In this document: piece by piece, positions 8,742 to 16,795 of the stretch
How the letters are laid out: each line of letters starts with the position of its first letter
Position numbering within the stretch: the stretch's first letter is position 1
NCBI RefSeq assembly: GCF_003031585.1
Contig: NZ_PWAA01000015.1
Coordinates: 1-39,506, forward strand
From: Thalassobius sp. I31.1
Lineage (GTDB): Bacteria > Pseudomonadota > Alphaproteobacteria > Rhodobacterales > Rhodobacteraceae
Reading direction: 5' to 3'
DNA length: 39,506 nucleotides
Position numbers and translations under genes: made by a program
Notes under the pieces: model-generated
Seen by the model: the letters and a program-made list of their open reading frames with translations, nothing else
Databases searched by the model: none
What the model was told of the DNA's origin: nothing

Positions 8742-9611
8742 ATGACGGGCAATAATAAAATATATTTTTCAAAAGCTTCCGCTTTAATTCTAAGCAGCAC
8801 ACTGCTGTTAAGCGCATGTATGGAAGGTGACGGATTTAATCCGTTCAAACCACGTGACACGGCTGAGACAGAACAGGCCACGCAGGCCGCTGTCACCCGT
8901 ACGGTTGAACGTGATGTAGAAGCACCGGATGTTTTTCAGAAATCTGATCGTGGTCTCTGGGATGGGCGGCCGTCCCTTGGCGGCGTCTGGATCGCACATG
9001 AAGATGTCTCCGAACCTGAACGCGTGATCATCCGGAATGAAGCAGACGGGAAATTCGTGGTTGGCGCGCTTTTCCGCCGTGAACGCCTGACCCCCGGACC
9101 TGAATTCCAGGTGTCCTCTGCTGCGGCTGAAGCGCTTGGGATGCTCGCAGGTCAGCCGGCAAATCTGCAGGTGACCGCCCTGCGTCGTGAAGAAATCGTC
9201 GAGACAACAGAACCTGCACCGGGTGATGTGGCCATTCCCGAGGCTGAAGAAATCGAAGAAACCACACTGGATCCGATCGCTGCGGCTGCGGCTGCGATTG
9301 ACGGCGCGGGTGACACCGCCGCGGCAACAACTTCTGCACCGGTTTCAGAAGTACCGGCGACCGCTGCTGCCTCGTCGCTTAGCAAACCCTATATCCAGAT
9401 CGGGATCTTCAGCGTCGAAGCAAATGCAAACAGCACTGCGGCCTCTATGCGGGACGCCGGGGTGTCTGCCGATGTCCGCACCCTGACATCCAACGGGCGC
9501 GAATTCTGGCGTGTCGTTGTCGGACCTTCTGCAACGTCTTCTGATCGCGCAGCCCTGCTGAACAAAGTCAAAGAGATGGGCTTTGCTGACGCCTATTTCG
9601 TCACCCGCTGA
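8742..9611 (+). CDS. SPOR-domain lipoprotein
   Basis: 289 residues. The N-terminus is a lipoprotein signal with lipobox LLSAC and lipidated Cys at 26. A charged region follows, then a long Ala/Glu-rich low-complexity linker (about 145-210). The C-terminal 75 residues form a SPOR domain (YIQIGIFSVEANANSTAASM ... VVVGPSATSSDRAALLNKVK). SPOR domains bind denuded septal peptidoglycan, so an outer-membrane-anchored septal or cell-wall role is likely (RlpA/DedD-like behaviour, though no RlpA catalytic domain is seen). It ends 14 bases before a D,D-carboxypeptidase gene, so the two probably act together in cell-wall remodelling. ATG is preceded by a GAGGGCAAGAG ribosome site. Confidence 0.92.
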   Translation: MTGNNKIYFSKASALILSSTLLLSACMEGDGFNPFKPRDTAETEQATQAAVTRTVERDVEAPDVFQKSDRGLWDGRPSLGGVWIAHEDVSEPERVIIRNEADGKFVVGALFRRERLTPGPEFQVSSAAAEALGMLAGQPANLQVTALRREEIVETTEPAPGDVAIPEAEEIEETTLDPIAAAAAAIDGAGDTAAATTSAPVSEVPATAAASSLSKPYIQIGIFSVEANANSTAASMRDAGVSADVRTLTSNGREFWRVVVGPSATSSDRAALLNKVKEMGFADAYFVTR

Positions 9612-9625
9612 TCCGGAGGTATCTT

Positions 9626-10828
9626 ATGCCACGACGTCTTTCCGCCCTGATCCGCAGCGCACGCACTCTGCTGATTGCCGGCCTGGCCTTGTCTGCAACG
9701 ACCATCAGCGGCCTGGCACAATCGGCCTCAACGCTTGACACCCGCGCCACTGCGGCCTGGATCTATGATGTGAAGACCGACACGGTACTGTTTGAAAAAC
9801 AGGCCGATGTCGCCCTGCCCCCGGCATCTATGTCCAAGCTGATGACCCTGAATATGCTGTTCGAAGCATTGCGCGACAACCGCGTGACGCTTGATACACG
9901 CTTCAGCGTGTCTGCCCGGTCTGCCGGGATGGGCGGGTCCACCATGTTCCTGAATGAACGGGATCGTCCGACTGTCGAAGAACTGATCCAGGGCATCGTG
10001 GCTATGTCTGGCAATGATGCCTGTGTCGCCGTTGCCGAAGGCCTGGGTGGCACGGAAGACGGCTTTGCCCGCATGATGAATGAACGTGCCAAAGCGATTG
10101 GCATGACCAATTCCATGTTTGCAAATGCGTCCGGCTGGCCAAACCCCGGCCAGCGCATGAGCATGCGTGATCTGGGCACCCTCGCCCGTCGTCTGATCAT
10201 CGAATTCCCCGAATATTACGGCTATTTCGGTCAGCGTGAATTTGCTTTTGATGGCCGCGCACCGGACAACCGCTTTAACCGCAACCCTCTGCTGCACCTG
10301 AACATCGGGGCAGACGGCCTGAAAACCGGCCACACCAGTGAGGCAGGTTATGGTCTGGTGGGATCCGCCGTTCAGGGCACCCGTCGCATCATCTTTGTCA
10401 TCACAGGCCTGCAGTCTGAACGTGAACGTGCGGAAGAATCCGAAGCCGTGGTCAACTGGGCCTTCCGCCAGTTCCGCGAACAGGCGCTGCTGAGCGAAGG
10501 CCAGGAAGTGACACGCGCCGATGTCTGGCTGGGCGCGGAACGGTCTGTCGGCCTTGTCGCCGCCTCTGACACCAGCGTGCTGATCCCGGCCATTCAGTCT
10601 GCGGATCAGGTTGAGGCCGAGGTATCCTATCGCGGCCCGCTTCAGGCGCCGCTGTCTGCCGGGGAACAGGTTGCCGATCTGATCGTGCGCCGCAATGGTC
10701 TGCCTGATGCGGTGATCCCGCTGGTGGCGGAACGTGACATCCCCCAGGGCGGCGTGCTTGTGCGCCTTCAGGCTGCGGCCAGTGTCCTGATGAACCGCTT
10801 CCTCGCCCCCGAAGCCCCCGCCGGGTAA
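9626..10828 (+). CDS. D-alanyl-D-alanine carboxypeptidase (PBP5/6-type, S11 peptidase)
   Basis: 400 residues with a signal peptide ending GLAQ. The three active-site motifs of penicillin-binding serine peptidases are present: S68-M-S-K71 (PPASMSK), S128-G-N130 and K233-T-G. The C-terminal domain (about 285-385) fits PBP5_C, and the tail ends with a hydrophobic/amphipathic stretch (AAASVLMNRFLAP) that in this family can hold the enzyme to the outer face of the inner membrane. It removes the terminal D-Ala from peptidoglycan pentapeptides. A GGAGG ribosome site lies at 9613-9617, and the gene is 14 bases from the SPOR lipoprotein, suggesting an operon. Which dac paralogue this is cannot be settled here. 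Confidence 0.95.
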   Translation: MPRRLSALIRSARTLLIAGLALSATTISGLAQSASTLDTRATAAWIYDVKTDTVLFEKQADVALPPASMSKLMTLNMLFEALRDNRVTLDTRFSVSARSAGMGGSTMFLNERDRPTVEELIQGIVAMSGNDACVAVAEGLGGTEDGFARMMNERAKAIGMTNSMFANASGWPNPGQRMSMRDLGTLARRLIIEFPEYYGYFGQREFAFDGRAPDNRFNRNPLLHLNIGADGLKTGHTSEAGYGLVGSAVQGTRRIIFVITGLQSERERAEESEAVVNWAFRQFREQALLSEGQEVTRADVWLGAERSVGLVAASDTSVLIPAIQSADQVEAEVSYRGPLQAPLSAGEQVADLIVRRNGLPDAVIPLVAERDIPQGGVLVRLQAAASVLMNRFLAPEAPAG

Positions 10829-10857
10829 TTCACCCGCCGGCAGCGCCCGCTTCCACT

Positions 10858-10869
10858 GGTCAGGCGCTG
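10858..10869 (+). repeat. 12-base remnant of the two-hairpin intergenic repeat
   Basis: GGTCAGGCGCTG is identical to the linker shared by the two structured repeats at 15661 and 16696. Here neither flanking hairpin is recognisable. An exact 12-mer in a third intergenic gap is unlikely to be chance, so this may be a decayed copy. Confidence 0.35.
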
Positions 10870-10891
10870 CATTCCCCTGTATGGATCAGGT

Positions 10892-11515
10892 ATGAACACA
10901 GGCATTTTCATCAGTTTCGAAGGCATTGACGGTTCGGGCAAATCGACCCAGGCCAAACGTCTTGCCGCAACTCTGCGTGACCTCGGCCATGAGGTCGTGC
11001 ACACACGTGAACCCGGTGGGTCCGTTGGTGCGGAAGAAATCCGCTCTCTCGTGCTGGAAGGTGATCCAGATCGCTGGTCGCCGGAAAGCGAAATTCTGCT
11101 GTTTACCGCCGCCCGCCGTGACCATCTGGAAAAGACAATTACCCCCGCAATTAAGGCCGGTAAAATCGTGATCTGTGATCGCTTTGCCGACAGCACCCGC
11201 ATGTATCAGGGCATTTCACGCGGTGATCTGCGGGCTGTGGTCGACCAGCTGCACAGCCTGATGATCGGGCGCGAACCGGATCTGACCGTGATCGTTGACA
11301 TGGACCCTGCCGTGGGCCTGTCCCGCGCCCTGTCCCGTCAGACATCCGAGGAACGCTTTGAAGGCTTCGGGGAAGATCTGCAGGCAAAAATGCGCGCTGG
11401 TTTCCTGCAACTGGCGCAGGAATTCCCGGACCGCTGCGAAGTGATCAATGGTGCCCAGGATATGAATGCGGTGGCCACTGACATCCTTGAAATCGTCAAG
11501 GCGCGCCTGTCATGA
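10892..11515 (+). CDS. tmk: Thymidylate kinase
   Basis: 207 residues, the usual length. The P-loop EGIDGSGKST spans residues 10-19, the conserved CDRFADSTRMYQG (D96-R97) binds dTMP, and a lid-like stretch SRQTSEERFE follows at about 150-160. It phosphorylates dTMP to dTDP in the cytoplasm using ATP, an essential step to dTTP. Its last codon overlaps the start of holB by 4 bases (ATGA), the conserved tmk-holB arrangement. No strong ribosome site is evident at 10892, though GATCAGGT precedes the ATG. Confidence 0.97.
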   Translation: MNTGIFISFEGIDGSGKSTQAKRLAATLRDLGHEVVHTREPGGSVGAEEIRSLVLEGDPDRWSPESEILLFTAARRDHLEKTITPAIKAGKIVICDRFADSTRMYQGISRGDLRAVVDQLHSLMIGREPDLTVIVDMDPAVGLSRALSRQTSEERFEGFGEDLQAKMRAGFLQLAQEFPDRCEVINGAQDMNAVATDILEIVKARLS

Positions 11516-12657
11516 GGGATGACAGCATCCCCGAAGCAGATCGCGTCGAAGGTGCCCCGCATCCGCGTGAAACCCAGATGCTGTATGGCCAGACCAAAGC
11601 CGAACAGGAATTCCTGACGGCTTTTAACGCGGGTCATCTACACCACGCCTGGCTGATCACCGGCCCCCAGGGCATTGGCAAGGCGACGCTGGCCTGGCGC
11701 ATGGCGCGTTTTCTGCTAACGCAACCTGTGAACGCAGATGCCGGAGGTGGGTTGTTTGGCGAAGACCTGACCCCACCCACGCCAGAGACCCTCGATGTCG
11801 ACGAATTTCACCCGGTCGCCGCGCGGATCACCGCCCTGTCTGAACCCCGCCTCAAGCTGTTGCGCCGGGCCTGGGACGACAAGAAAGACAAACATAAAAC
11901 CGTCATCACGATTGATGAGGTTCGGGTTCTGAAAAACTTCCTCATGATGTCCGCCGCAGATGGCGGACGTCGTGTAGTGATTGTTGATAGCGCGGATGAA
12001 ATGAACACGTCTGCTTCAAACGCGCTTCTGAAACTGCTGGAAGAACCACCCGCCGATGTGACACTGCTGCTGATCTCGCATCAGCCCTCTGCCCTGCTGC
12101 CCACGATCCGGTCCCGCTGTCAGACATTGCGCCTGCATCCCCTGAACCCCGCGGATATGGCCCAGGCCCTGACTGCCACGGGAACAGAAATCCCCGCCAG
12201 CACCGAAGCCCTGGCCACCCTTGCCGGTGGATCTGCCGGCACCGCCCTGCGCCTATCGAACCTTGGCGGCATGGAAGCCTACCACAATATCGTCAGCCTG
12301 TTTGGCACCTGCCCGAATATTGACCGCCAGGCCCTGCTGCGTCTGGCTGAAAGTGCGGCAGGTGTCAAAAACGTCGATCATTTTGATCTGCTTCTGCGCC
12401 TGCTTGATTTCTTCATCGCCCGCCTGGCCCGTGCCGGTGTTGCTGGCGCCCCCCCGCATGAAGCCTGCAACAATGAGGCCCAGACACTTACACGCCTGGC
12501 CCCCAATCCGCTTGCCGGACGTGCCTGGGCGGAAGCCCAACAAGACCTTGGCGCACGCGCCCGCCACGGCAAAGCTGTGAACCTTGACCCTGCTGCCTTG
12601 CTACTGGATATGGGTCTGAAAATTGACGCCATCGCCGCCAAACATGCCACGAGATAA
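11512..12657 (+). CDS. holB: DNA polymerase III subunit delta'
   Basis: 381 residues. An AAA+ clamp-loader fold begins with the P-loop-like GPQGIGKAT (51-59). A sensor-like region follows (VVIVDSADEMNTSASNALLKLLEEPP), the hallmark of DnaX/HolB proteins, then the ISHQPSALLPTIRSRCQ motif. The C-terminal part is the helical collar domain. It is part of the clamp loader that places the beta clamp on primed DNA. It overlaps tmk by 4 bases and stops directly before the tatD start, so translation is probably coupled along tmk-holB-tatD. Confidence 0.95.
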   Translation: MRDDSIPEADRVEGAPHPRETQMLYGQTKAEQEFLTAFNAGHLHHAWLITGPQGIGKATLAWRMARFLLTQPVNADAGGGLFGEDLTPPTPETLDVDEFHPVAARITALSEPRLKLLRRAWDDKKDKHKTVITIDEVRVLKNFLMMSAADGGRRVVIVDSADEMNTSASNALLKLLEEPPADVTLLLISHQPSALLPTIRSRCQTLRLHPLNPADMAQALTATGTEIPASTEALATLAGGSAGTALRLSNLGGMEAYHNIVSLFGTCPNIDRQALLRLAESAAGVKNVDHFDLLLRLLDFFIARLARAGVAGAPPHEACNNEAQTLTRLAPNPLAGRAWAEAQQDLGARARHGKAVNLDPAALLLDMGLKIDAIAAKHATR

Positions 12658-13467
12658 ATGATGACCGACACGCCCGTAATTACCGACAGCCACTGCCACC
12701 TGGATTTCCCCGATTTCGCCGAAGAACTGCCCGACGTCATCGCCCGCGCACAGGATGCAGGCATTCAGCGCATGATCACCATCTGCACCAAAATGAAGAA
12801 CGTCGATCAGGTCAAGGCGATCTCTGAACGCTTTGATCCGGTCTATTGGGCCGCCGGCACCCACCCGATGAGCGCGGCTGAGGAACCTCTGGTTTCCGTC
12901 GAAGAACTGGTCGCGCTGGCTGCCCATCCGAAATTCGTTGGCATTGGCGAAACCGGGCTTGATTATCACTACACGGCTGAAAGCAAAGCGATCCAGCAGG
13001 AAAGCCTGTTGATCCATATTGAGGCTGCCCGTCAGACAAAACTGCCCCTGATCATCCACGCCCGCGCCGCCGATGAAGACATGGCCCGCATCTTGTCAGA
13101 GGAACACGCCAAAGGCGCGTATGACTGCGTGATGCATTGCTATTGCTCCGGCCCGGAACTGGCGAAAACCGCAACCGATCTGGGGTTTTATCTGTCGATG
13201 TCCGGCATCGCGACTTTCAAGAACAGCCAGGAAGTCCGCGATATTTTCGCAGCTGCCCCTGTGGATCGTGTGTTGCTTGAAACAGACGCGCCTTACCTTG
13301 CGCCAACACCCTTCCGTGGCAAGAGAAATGAACCGGCCTATACCGCCCACACGGGCCGTCTGGGGGCAGAGGTATTCGGTATGGAATACGCCGATTTCGC
13401 CGCGCAGACAGAGGCAAACTTTGAACGCCTCTTCACCCGTGCGGTTGCAACCCGCGAGGCCGCATAA
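12658..13467 (+). CDS. TatD family metal-dependent hydrolase / deoxyribonuclease
   Basis: 269 residues. Metal ligands are in place: H12-C-H14 (DSHCHLD), the GIGETGLDYHY glutamate, the IIHARAADED and MHCYCSG histidines, and LLETDAPYL for the late aspartate. TatD proteins are TIM-barrel enzymes with 3'-5' exonuclease or related hydrolase activity in DNA repair. The first ATG directly follows the holB TAA; a second ATG at 12661 is an equally good start. The stop overlaps the next gene as TAATG, so it is part of the same translationally coupled operon. Confidence 0.94.
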   Translation: MMTDTPVITDSHCHLDFPDFAEELPDVIARAQDAGIQRMITICTKMKNVDQVKAISERFDPVYWAAGTHPMSAAEEPLVSVEELVALAAHPKFVGIGETGLDYHYTAESKAIQQESLLIHIEAARQTKLPLIIHARAADEDMARILSEEHAKGAYDCVMHCYCSGPELAKTATDLGFYLSMSGIATFKNSQEVRDIFAAAPVDRVLLETDAPYLAPTPFRGKRNEPAYTAHTGRLGAEVFGMEYADFAAQTEANFERLFTRAVATREAA

Positions 13468-14288
13468 TGGCGGAACTGCGCTTCACCCTGCTTGGCACCG
13501 GATCATCGGGCGGCGTTCCACGTCTGTCCGATAAACCCGGTGGTGAATGGGGCCAGTGCGACCCGGACAACCCCAAGAACCGCCGCCGCCGTTGTTCTAT
13601 GCTGGTGGAACGCGTGACGGACAGCGGCACAACTCGTGTGCTGATTGATGCCTCGCCCGATCTGCGCGAACAGCTGCTCTCTGCGGGTGTTGGCACGCTG
13701 GACGGTGTGATCTTCACCCATGCCCACGCCGATCATATCCATGGCATCGATGATCTGCGTGTGATTGTTTACAATCTGAAACAGCGCCTGCCCGTCTGGG
13801 CCGATCAGACCACCACCGATCAGCTGCTTGAAAAGTTCTCTTACGTGTTCGTACAGCCCGAAGGCTCTTCTTACCCGCCGATCCTTGATCTGAACCTGAT
13901 CAACCGGCCCGTGACCGTCACAGGTGCTGGTGGCCCGATCACCTTCACCCCTTTCCTTGTTGCCCATGGCCGTATTGATGCGCTTGGTTTCCGCATAGGC
14001 AATCTCGCCTATCTTCCGGATGTATCCGACATGTACCCTGAAGCCTGGGAACATGTGCAGGACCTTGATATCTGGGTGCTGGATTGTCTGCGCCGTGATC
14101 CCCACCCGACCCATATCCACATGGAAAAATCGCTTGAATGGATCACGCAGATGCAGCCGAAACAGGCAGTTCTGACCAATATGCACATTGATCTGGACCA
14201 CGCGACGGTCGAGGCCGAAACCTCTGATCACATCCACGCCGCTTACGACGGTATGGTATTGACCTTGCCTGATCCGGGTGACGCATAA
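13467..14288 (+). CDS. Metallo-beta-lactamase-fold hydrolase (PhnP/YycJ-like)
   Basis: 273 residues. The zinc-binding motif THAHADHIHGID gives H85-x-H87-x-D89-H90; an early GTGSSGGVPRL, later AHGRIDALGFR and LDCLRRDPHPTHIH, and the terminal NMHIDLDHA complete the pattern of PhnP-like phosphodiesterases. Substrate is not predictable; 1,2-cyclic phosphate esters are known for PhnP itself. Placement directly after tmk-holB-tatD is the common alphaproteobacterial arrangement. Start and stop both overlap neighbours as TAATG. Confidence 0.92.
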   Translation: MAELRFTLLGTGSSGGVPRLSDKPGGEWGQCDPDNPKNRRRRCSMLVERVTDSGTTRVLIDASPDLREQLLSAGVGTLDGVIFTHAHADHIHGIDDLRVIVYNLKQRLPVWADQTTTDQLLEKFSYVFVQPEGSSYPPILDLNLINRPVTVTGAGGPITFTPFLVAHGRIDALGFRIGNLAYLPDVSDMYPEAWEHVQDLDIWVLDCLRRDPHPTHIHMEKSLEWITQMQPKQAVLTNMHIDLDHATVEAETSDHIHAAYDGMVLTLPDPGDA

Positions 14289-15214
14289 TGCAGGCCCTGC
14301 TCGACGTTATCTTACCGGTTTTTCTGGTCGTCGGGTTTGGCTATGTCGCAGTCTGGCGCGGGTTATTTTCGCCCGAAGGCGTCCAGGGGCTGATGAAATT
14401 CACCCAGCAGTTCGCGATCCCCTGCCTGTTGTTTCGCGCCATTTCCACACTGGATCTGGGGCAGCAGTTTGAACCTGGCCTGCTGATTTCCTACTACGGC
14501 GCATCCGGCGCGGGCTTTGTCGTCGGCCTGCTTGGGGCGCGCTATATCTTCGGGCGCGACTGGGAAGACAGCGTTGTCATCGGTTTTGCCTGCATGTTCG
14601 CGAACACAGTTCTGTTGGGGCTGCCGATCACCGAACGCGCCTTTGGCGAGGCAGCGCTGGCCCCGAATTACATGATCATCGCCTTCAACGCGCCGTTTTG
14701 TTACGGCGTCGGCGTCACCGCGATGGAGATCGTGCGCAATCGTGGTGGCGGCGGGATCACGACGCTGAAAGCGATCCTGAACGCGATGTTCCGCAATGCG
14801 CTGGTGATTGCTATCGCATTGGGATTCCTTGTGAATTTCACGGGGATTACCCTGCCTGTTGCTCTGAATGATGCGATTGAACTGATGATCCGTGCTGCCC
14901 TGCCCGCCGCCCTGTTCGGGCTGGGGGGCGTGCTTGTGCAGTACAAACCCGAAGGCGATATGCGGGCGATCCTTTTTGTCTGCGCAGTGTCGCTGTTCAT
15001 GCACCCGGCCCTGGCCTGGGGCATGGGGCAAGCCTTTGATTTGCAATCAGATATGTTCCGATCCCTTATCCTGACAAGCGCCATGGCACCGGGCATAAAC
15101 GCCTATGTTTTCGCCTCTATCTACGGACGCGCGCAACGGGTTGCGGCATCGTCCGTGTTGCTGTCGACCGCCGCCTGTGTGCTGACGGCCTGGATGTGGC
15201 TGTCCCTGCTCTGA
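14288..15214 (+). CDS. AEC family permease (auxin efflux carrier-like transporter)
   Basis: 308 residues, strongly hydrophobic along its length, with about 8-10 membrane helices. Features typical of the AEC/malonate-type permeases are the early FTQQFAIPCLLFRAIS and the late SAMAPGINAYVFASIYGRAQRVAAS. It sits in the inner membrane; the substrate is unknown (organic acids are transported by characterised relatives). Its start overlaps the MBL hydrolase stop (TAATG), so it ends the operon. A weak CTGAG/CTCAG hairpin and T-rich stretch follow at 15210-15247 and may terminate transcription. Confidence 0.93.
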   Translation: MQALLDVILPVFLVVGFGYVAVWRGLFSPEGVQGLMKFTQQFAIPCLLFRAISTLDLGQQFEPGLLISYYGASGAGFVVGLLGARYIFGRDWEDSVVIGFACMFANTVLLGLPITERAFGEAALAPNYMIIAFNAPFCYGVGVTAMEIVRNRGGGGITTLKAILNAMFRNALVIAIALGFLVNFTGITLPVALNDAIELMIRAALPAALFGLGGVLVQYKPEGDMRAILFVCAVSLFMHPALAWGMGQAFDLQSDMFRSLILTSAMAPGINAYVFASIYGRAQRVAASSVLLSTAACVLTAWMWLSLL

Positions 15215-15264
15215 GGGCGGAGAACTCAGGAAATCTTTAAATTTTTTACAGAGGCTGAGGGGCG

Positions 15265-15276
15265 AAGTTTAAACTT
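15265..15276. promoter_or_regulatory. Perfect 12-bp palindrome before antitoxin-like gene
   Basis: AAGTTTAAACTT lies 17 bases upstream of the GTG start at 15294 and before its ribosome site. Phd/YefM antitoxins repress their own promoters through short palindromes, so this is a good candidate autoregulatory operator. Confidence 0.5.
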
Positions 15277-15293
15277 TGTAAGGGAGAAACCAC

Positions 15294-15608
15294 GTGCAGG
15301 TTACCGTAACTGATTTACGCCCAAAACTGACCCGCTGCCTGGGCCATGTGGAATATGGCGACGGTCATGTGAAGATCACACGCCACGGAAGGCTGGTGGG
15401 GGGGGTGATTGTGCCACCGATGGAATGGAAGCGGATGTTTGAAGCGATGGAGGATGAAACCTCGGGCGAGGTGAACCCCGAAACCGGCCGCCGCCCGGGG
15501 GCCGGCCTGATCCGCAGTTGGGTGCCGTCTGATATTATCCGCGTGCGCCGCAACAATCAGCCCCCACCCAAAGGCCGCGCCAGGAACTGGGGCTGGCATT
15601 GGGACTAA
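15294..15608 (+). CDS. Orphan Phd/YefM-like antitoxin
   Basis: 104 residues from a GTG start, with AGGGAG at 15281-15286 giving good spacing. The first 45 residues match the Phd/YefM DNA-binding fold: VTVTDLRPKLTRCLGHVE, then VKITRHGRLVGGVIVPP. The C-terminal half is Arg/Pro/Trp-rich (ending NWGWHWD) and is not a family feature I recognise; in antitoxins this region normally contacts the toxin. No RelE, Doc or PIN toxin is recognisable next to it. It may be a solitary regulator or the survivor of a lost pair. A palindrome at 15265 suggests autoregulation. Confidence 0.75.
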   Translation: MQVTVTDLRPKLTRCLGHVEYGDGHVKITRHGRLVGGVIVPPMEWKRMFEAMEDETSGEVNPETGRRPGAGLIRSWVPSDIIRVRRNNQPPPKGRARNWGWHWD

Positions 15609-15660
15609 AGCCTGCTGAACAGGCGCGGTTATGGTGTGAGGTTTGCAGAGGGAAGCGCAT

Positions 15661-15727
15661 GACCCTGGGTGGGCGTGAAGCGCCCTCCCTTGGGGAGGGT
15701 CAGGCGCTGCCCGTGCGCGGCACGGGC
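15661..15727 (+). repeat. Two-hairpin intergenic repeat, copy A
   Basis: Hairpin 1: outer stem GACCCT (15661-15666) / AGGGTC (15696-15701) enclosing an inner stem GGGTGGGCG / CGCCCTCCC. Linker AGGCGCT. Hairpin 2: 8-bp stem GCCCGTGC / GCACGGGC with loop GCG (15709-15727). Copy B at 16696 has the same layout with compensatory stem changes. The copy ends 2 bases from the stop codon of the DUF2971 gene. Confidence 0.75.
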
Positions 15728-15729
15728 AT

Positions 15730-16608
15730 TTATCTGAGTACTGTTCCAGCAGAATTTGCAGAGATTGCAATACGTTCATAGCTGTAACTGTTCGCTTCCA
15801 ATTTCATATCAGAATAAGCATACTCTGCTCCAAGCTGTTCCATCACTTGATTTCGAGTATCAGTAGTAGCCTTGGGGCCGAATATCACACCTTTCAGTTT
15901 TAGAGGAACACGCAGATATTGTGGTTCTTCACGTACGCTCACTAGACGAAACTCTTCTTCGTATGACCAATCGTAGCTTTTCGAAGTTGCAGCCAATTTG
16001 AGTTTTTCATGTGCGATTTCCTCCAGCTGTTGCATGGTCTGTTCTTTGTAGGTTCTCCCGCTTTTACGTTGCAGATGAACATAGTTGCTGATGGTAGTCG
16101 AAATGAGAAAATCCAGACCGGAATATCCGGGTGGACGTTCTTTCCAGTACTGGACCGGGTAAAGTGGAGCCGCATCTTCAGGAGTGAATATCCAGTCGTG
16201 CTCAAAACATAGACAGAGGCCAGAGAACTGGTCTGCATAGTGCCCCCACATTAGGGTATTACTCCATGATCTGCTGAAACAGGCAATGTGGACGTTCTGA
16301 ATCACATATGAGGAGAATTGTCGAGCCGACGAGTTGCAGTCTCGCGCTTGTTCTAGAGATATGTCGTTTGAGAAGATTTGTTCGTCAGGAAAGTGAGTTT
16401 CGAAATATCGCCGACAGGCTTCATATTGTTGAAGAAAGCTTGCTTCCGGAGTTTCTTCAATACAAAGGACACCTTCGAAGGGATCATTTTGCGTCTTGAT
16501 GCTGCCAAGCCAAACCTTGTTGTTTTTAAGTTCTTTCAGTTCTTGCTCAAAATGCGGAGAAGACACACCTCTGTAGCGAAAGAATTGATCAGGAATCCAA
16601 TTGTTCAT
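15730..16608 (-). CDS. DUF2971 domain protein
   Basis: 292 residues from the ATG at 16608. The DUF2971 pattern is clear: FFRYRGVSS near the start, VWLGSIKTQNDPFEG, then HIACFSRSWSNTLMWGHYAD, GLCLCFEHD, and a late EEFRLV. Function of the family is unknown. The frame stays open to 16650, but only the ATG at 16608 has a well-placed ribosome site (GAGG, 5-base spacing). The gene is markedly AT-richer than lepA and the tmk block, lies alone between direct copies of the two-hairpin repeat, and has a hairpin over its ribosome site. These point to recent acquisition. A defence or stress role would be speculation. Confidence 0.85.
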   Translation of the reverse strand: MNNWIPDQFFRYRGVSSPHFEQELKELKNNKVWLGSIKTQNDPFEGVLCIEETPEASFLQQYEACRRYFETHFPDEQIFSNDISLEQARDCNSSARQFSSYVIQNVHIACFSRSWSNTLMWGHYADQFSGLCLCFEHDWIFTPEDAAPLYPVQYWKERPPGYSGLDFLISTTISNYVHLQRKSGRTYKEQTMQQLEEIAHEKLKLAATSKSYDWSYEEEFRLVSVREEPQYLRVPLKLKGVIFGPKATTDTRNQVMEQLGAEYAYSDMKLEANSYSYERIAISANSAGTVLR

Positions 16609-16609
16609 C

Positions 16610-16642
16610 ATTGCCTCAATTACTTCGTGTGAATGAGGCAAT
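16610..16642 (-). promoter_or_regulatory. Hairpin covering the ribosome site of the DUF2971 gene
   Basis: ATTGCCTCA (16610-16618) and TGAGGCAAT (16634-16642) are perfect 9-base inverted repeats with a 15-base loop. In the minus-strand transcript the GAGG ribosome site lies in the 3' arm, just before the start codon, so folding would hide it. It could equally be a DNA operator. Confidence 0.55.
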
Positions 16643-16695
16643 GCAATCATAGGTGGTGGTTTGGGTCAATGACATAGCCAAAACCCTCAGCGTTT

Positions 16696-16764
16696 GACCG
16701 CCGGGTGGGAGCGAAGCGCCCGCCCGAGGGGGGCGGTCAGGCGCTGTCGGGCCTCTGGCCCGAC
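16696..16764 (+). repeat. Two-hairpin intergenic repeat, copy B
   Basis: Hairpin 1: outer stem GACCGCC (16696-16702) / GGCGGTC (16732-16738), inner stem GGGTGGGAGC / GCGCCCGCCC with loop GAA. Linker AGGCGCT. Hairpin 2: 8-bp stem GTCGGGCC / GGCCCGAC with loop TCT (16746-16764). Same orientation and layout as copy A at 15661; several stem pairs differ on both sides so pairing is kept. Confidence 0.75.
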
Positions 16765-16795
16765 GAAGAGGCCCGGAGCAACAGAACTGACAAAG

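Noticed and set aside
9245-9365. Alanine-rich stretch in the SPOR lipoprotein as a frameshift or repeat expansion
   Set aside because: The frame stays open and leads into an intact SPOR domain; such Ala/Glu-rich linkers are normal in this family.
16612-16650. Longer DUF2971 start at 16650
   Set aside because: No ribosome site is seen before it, while the ATG at 16608 has a well-spaced GAGG.
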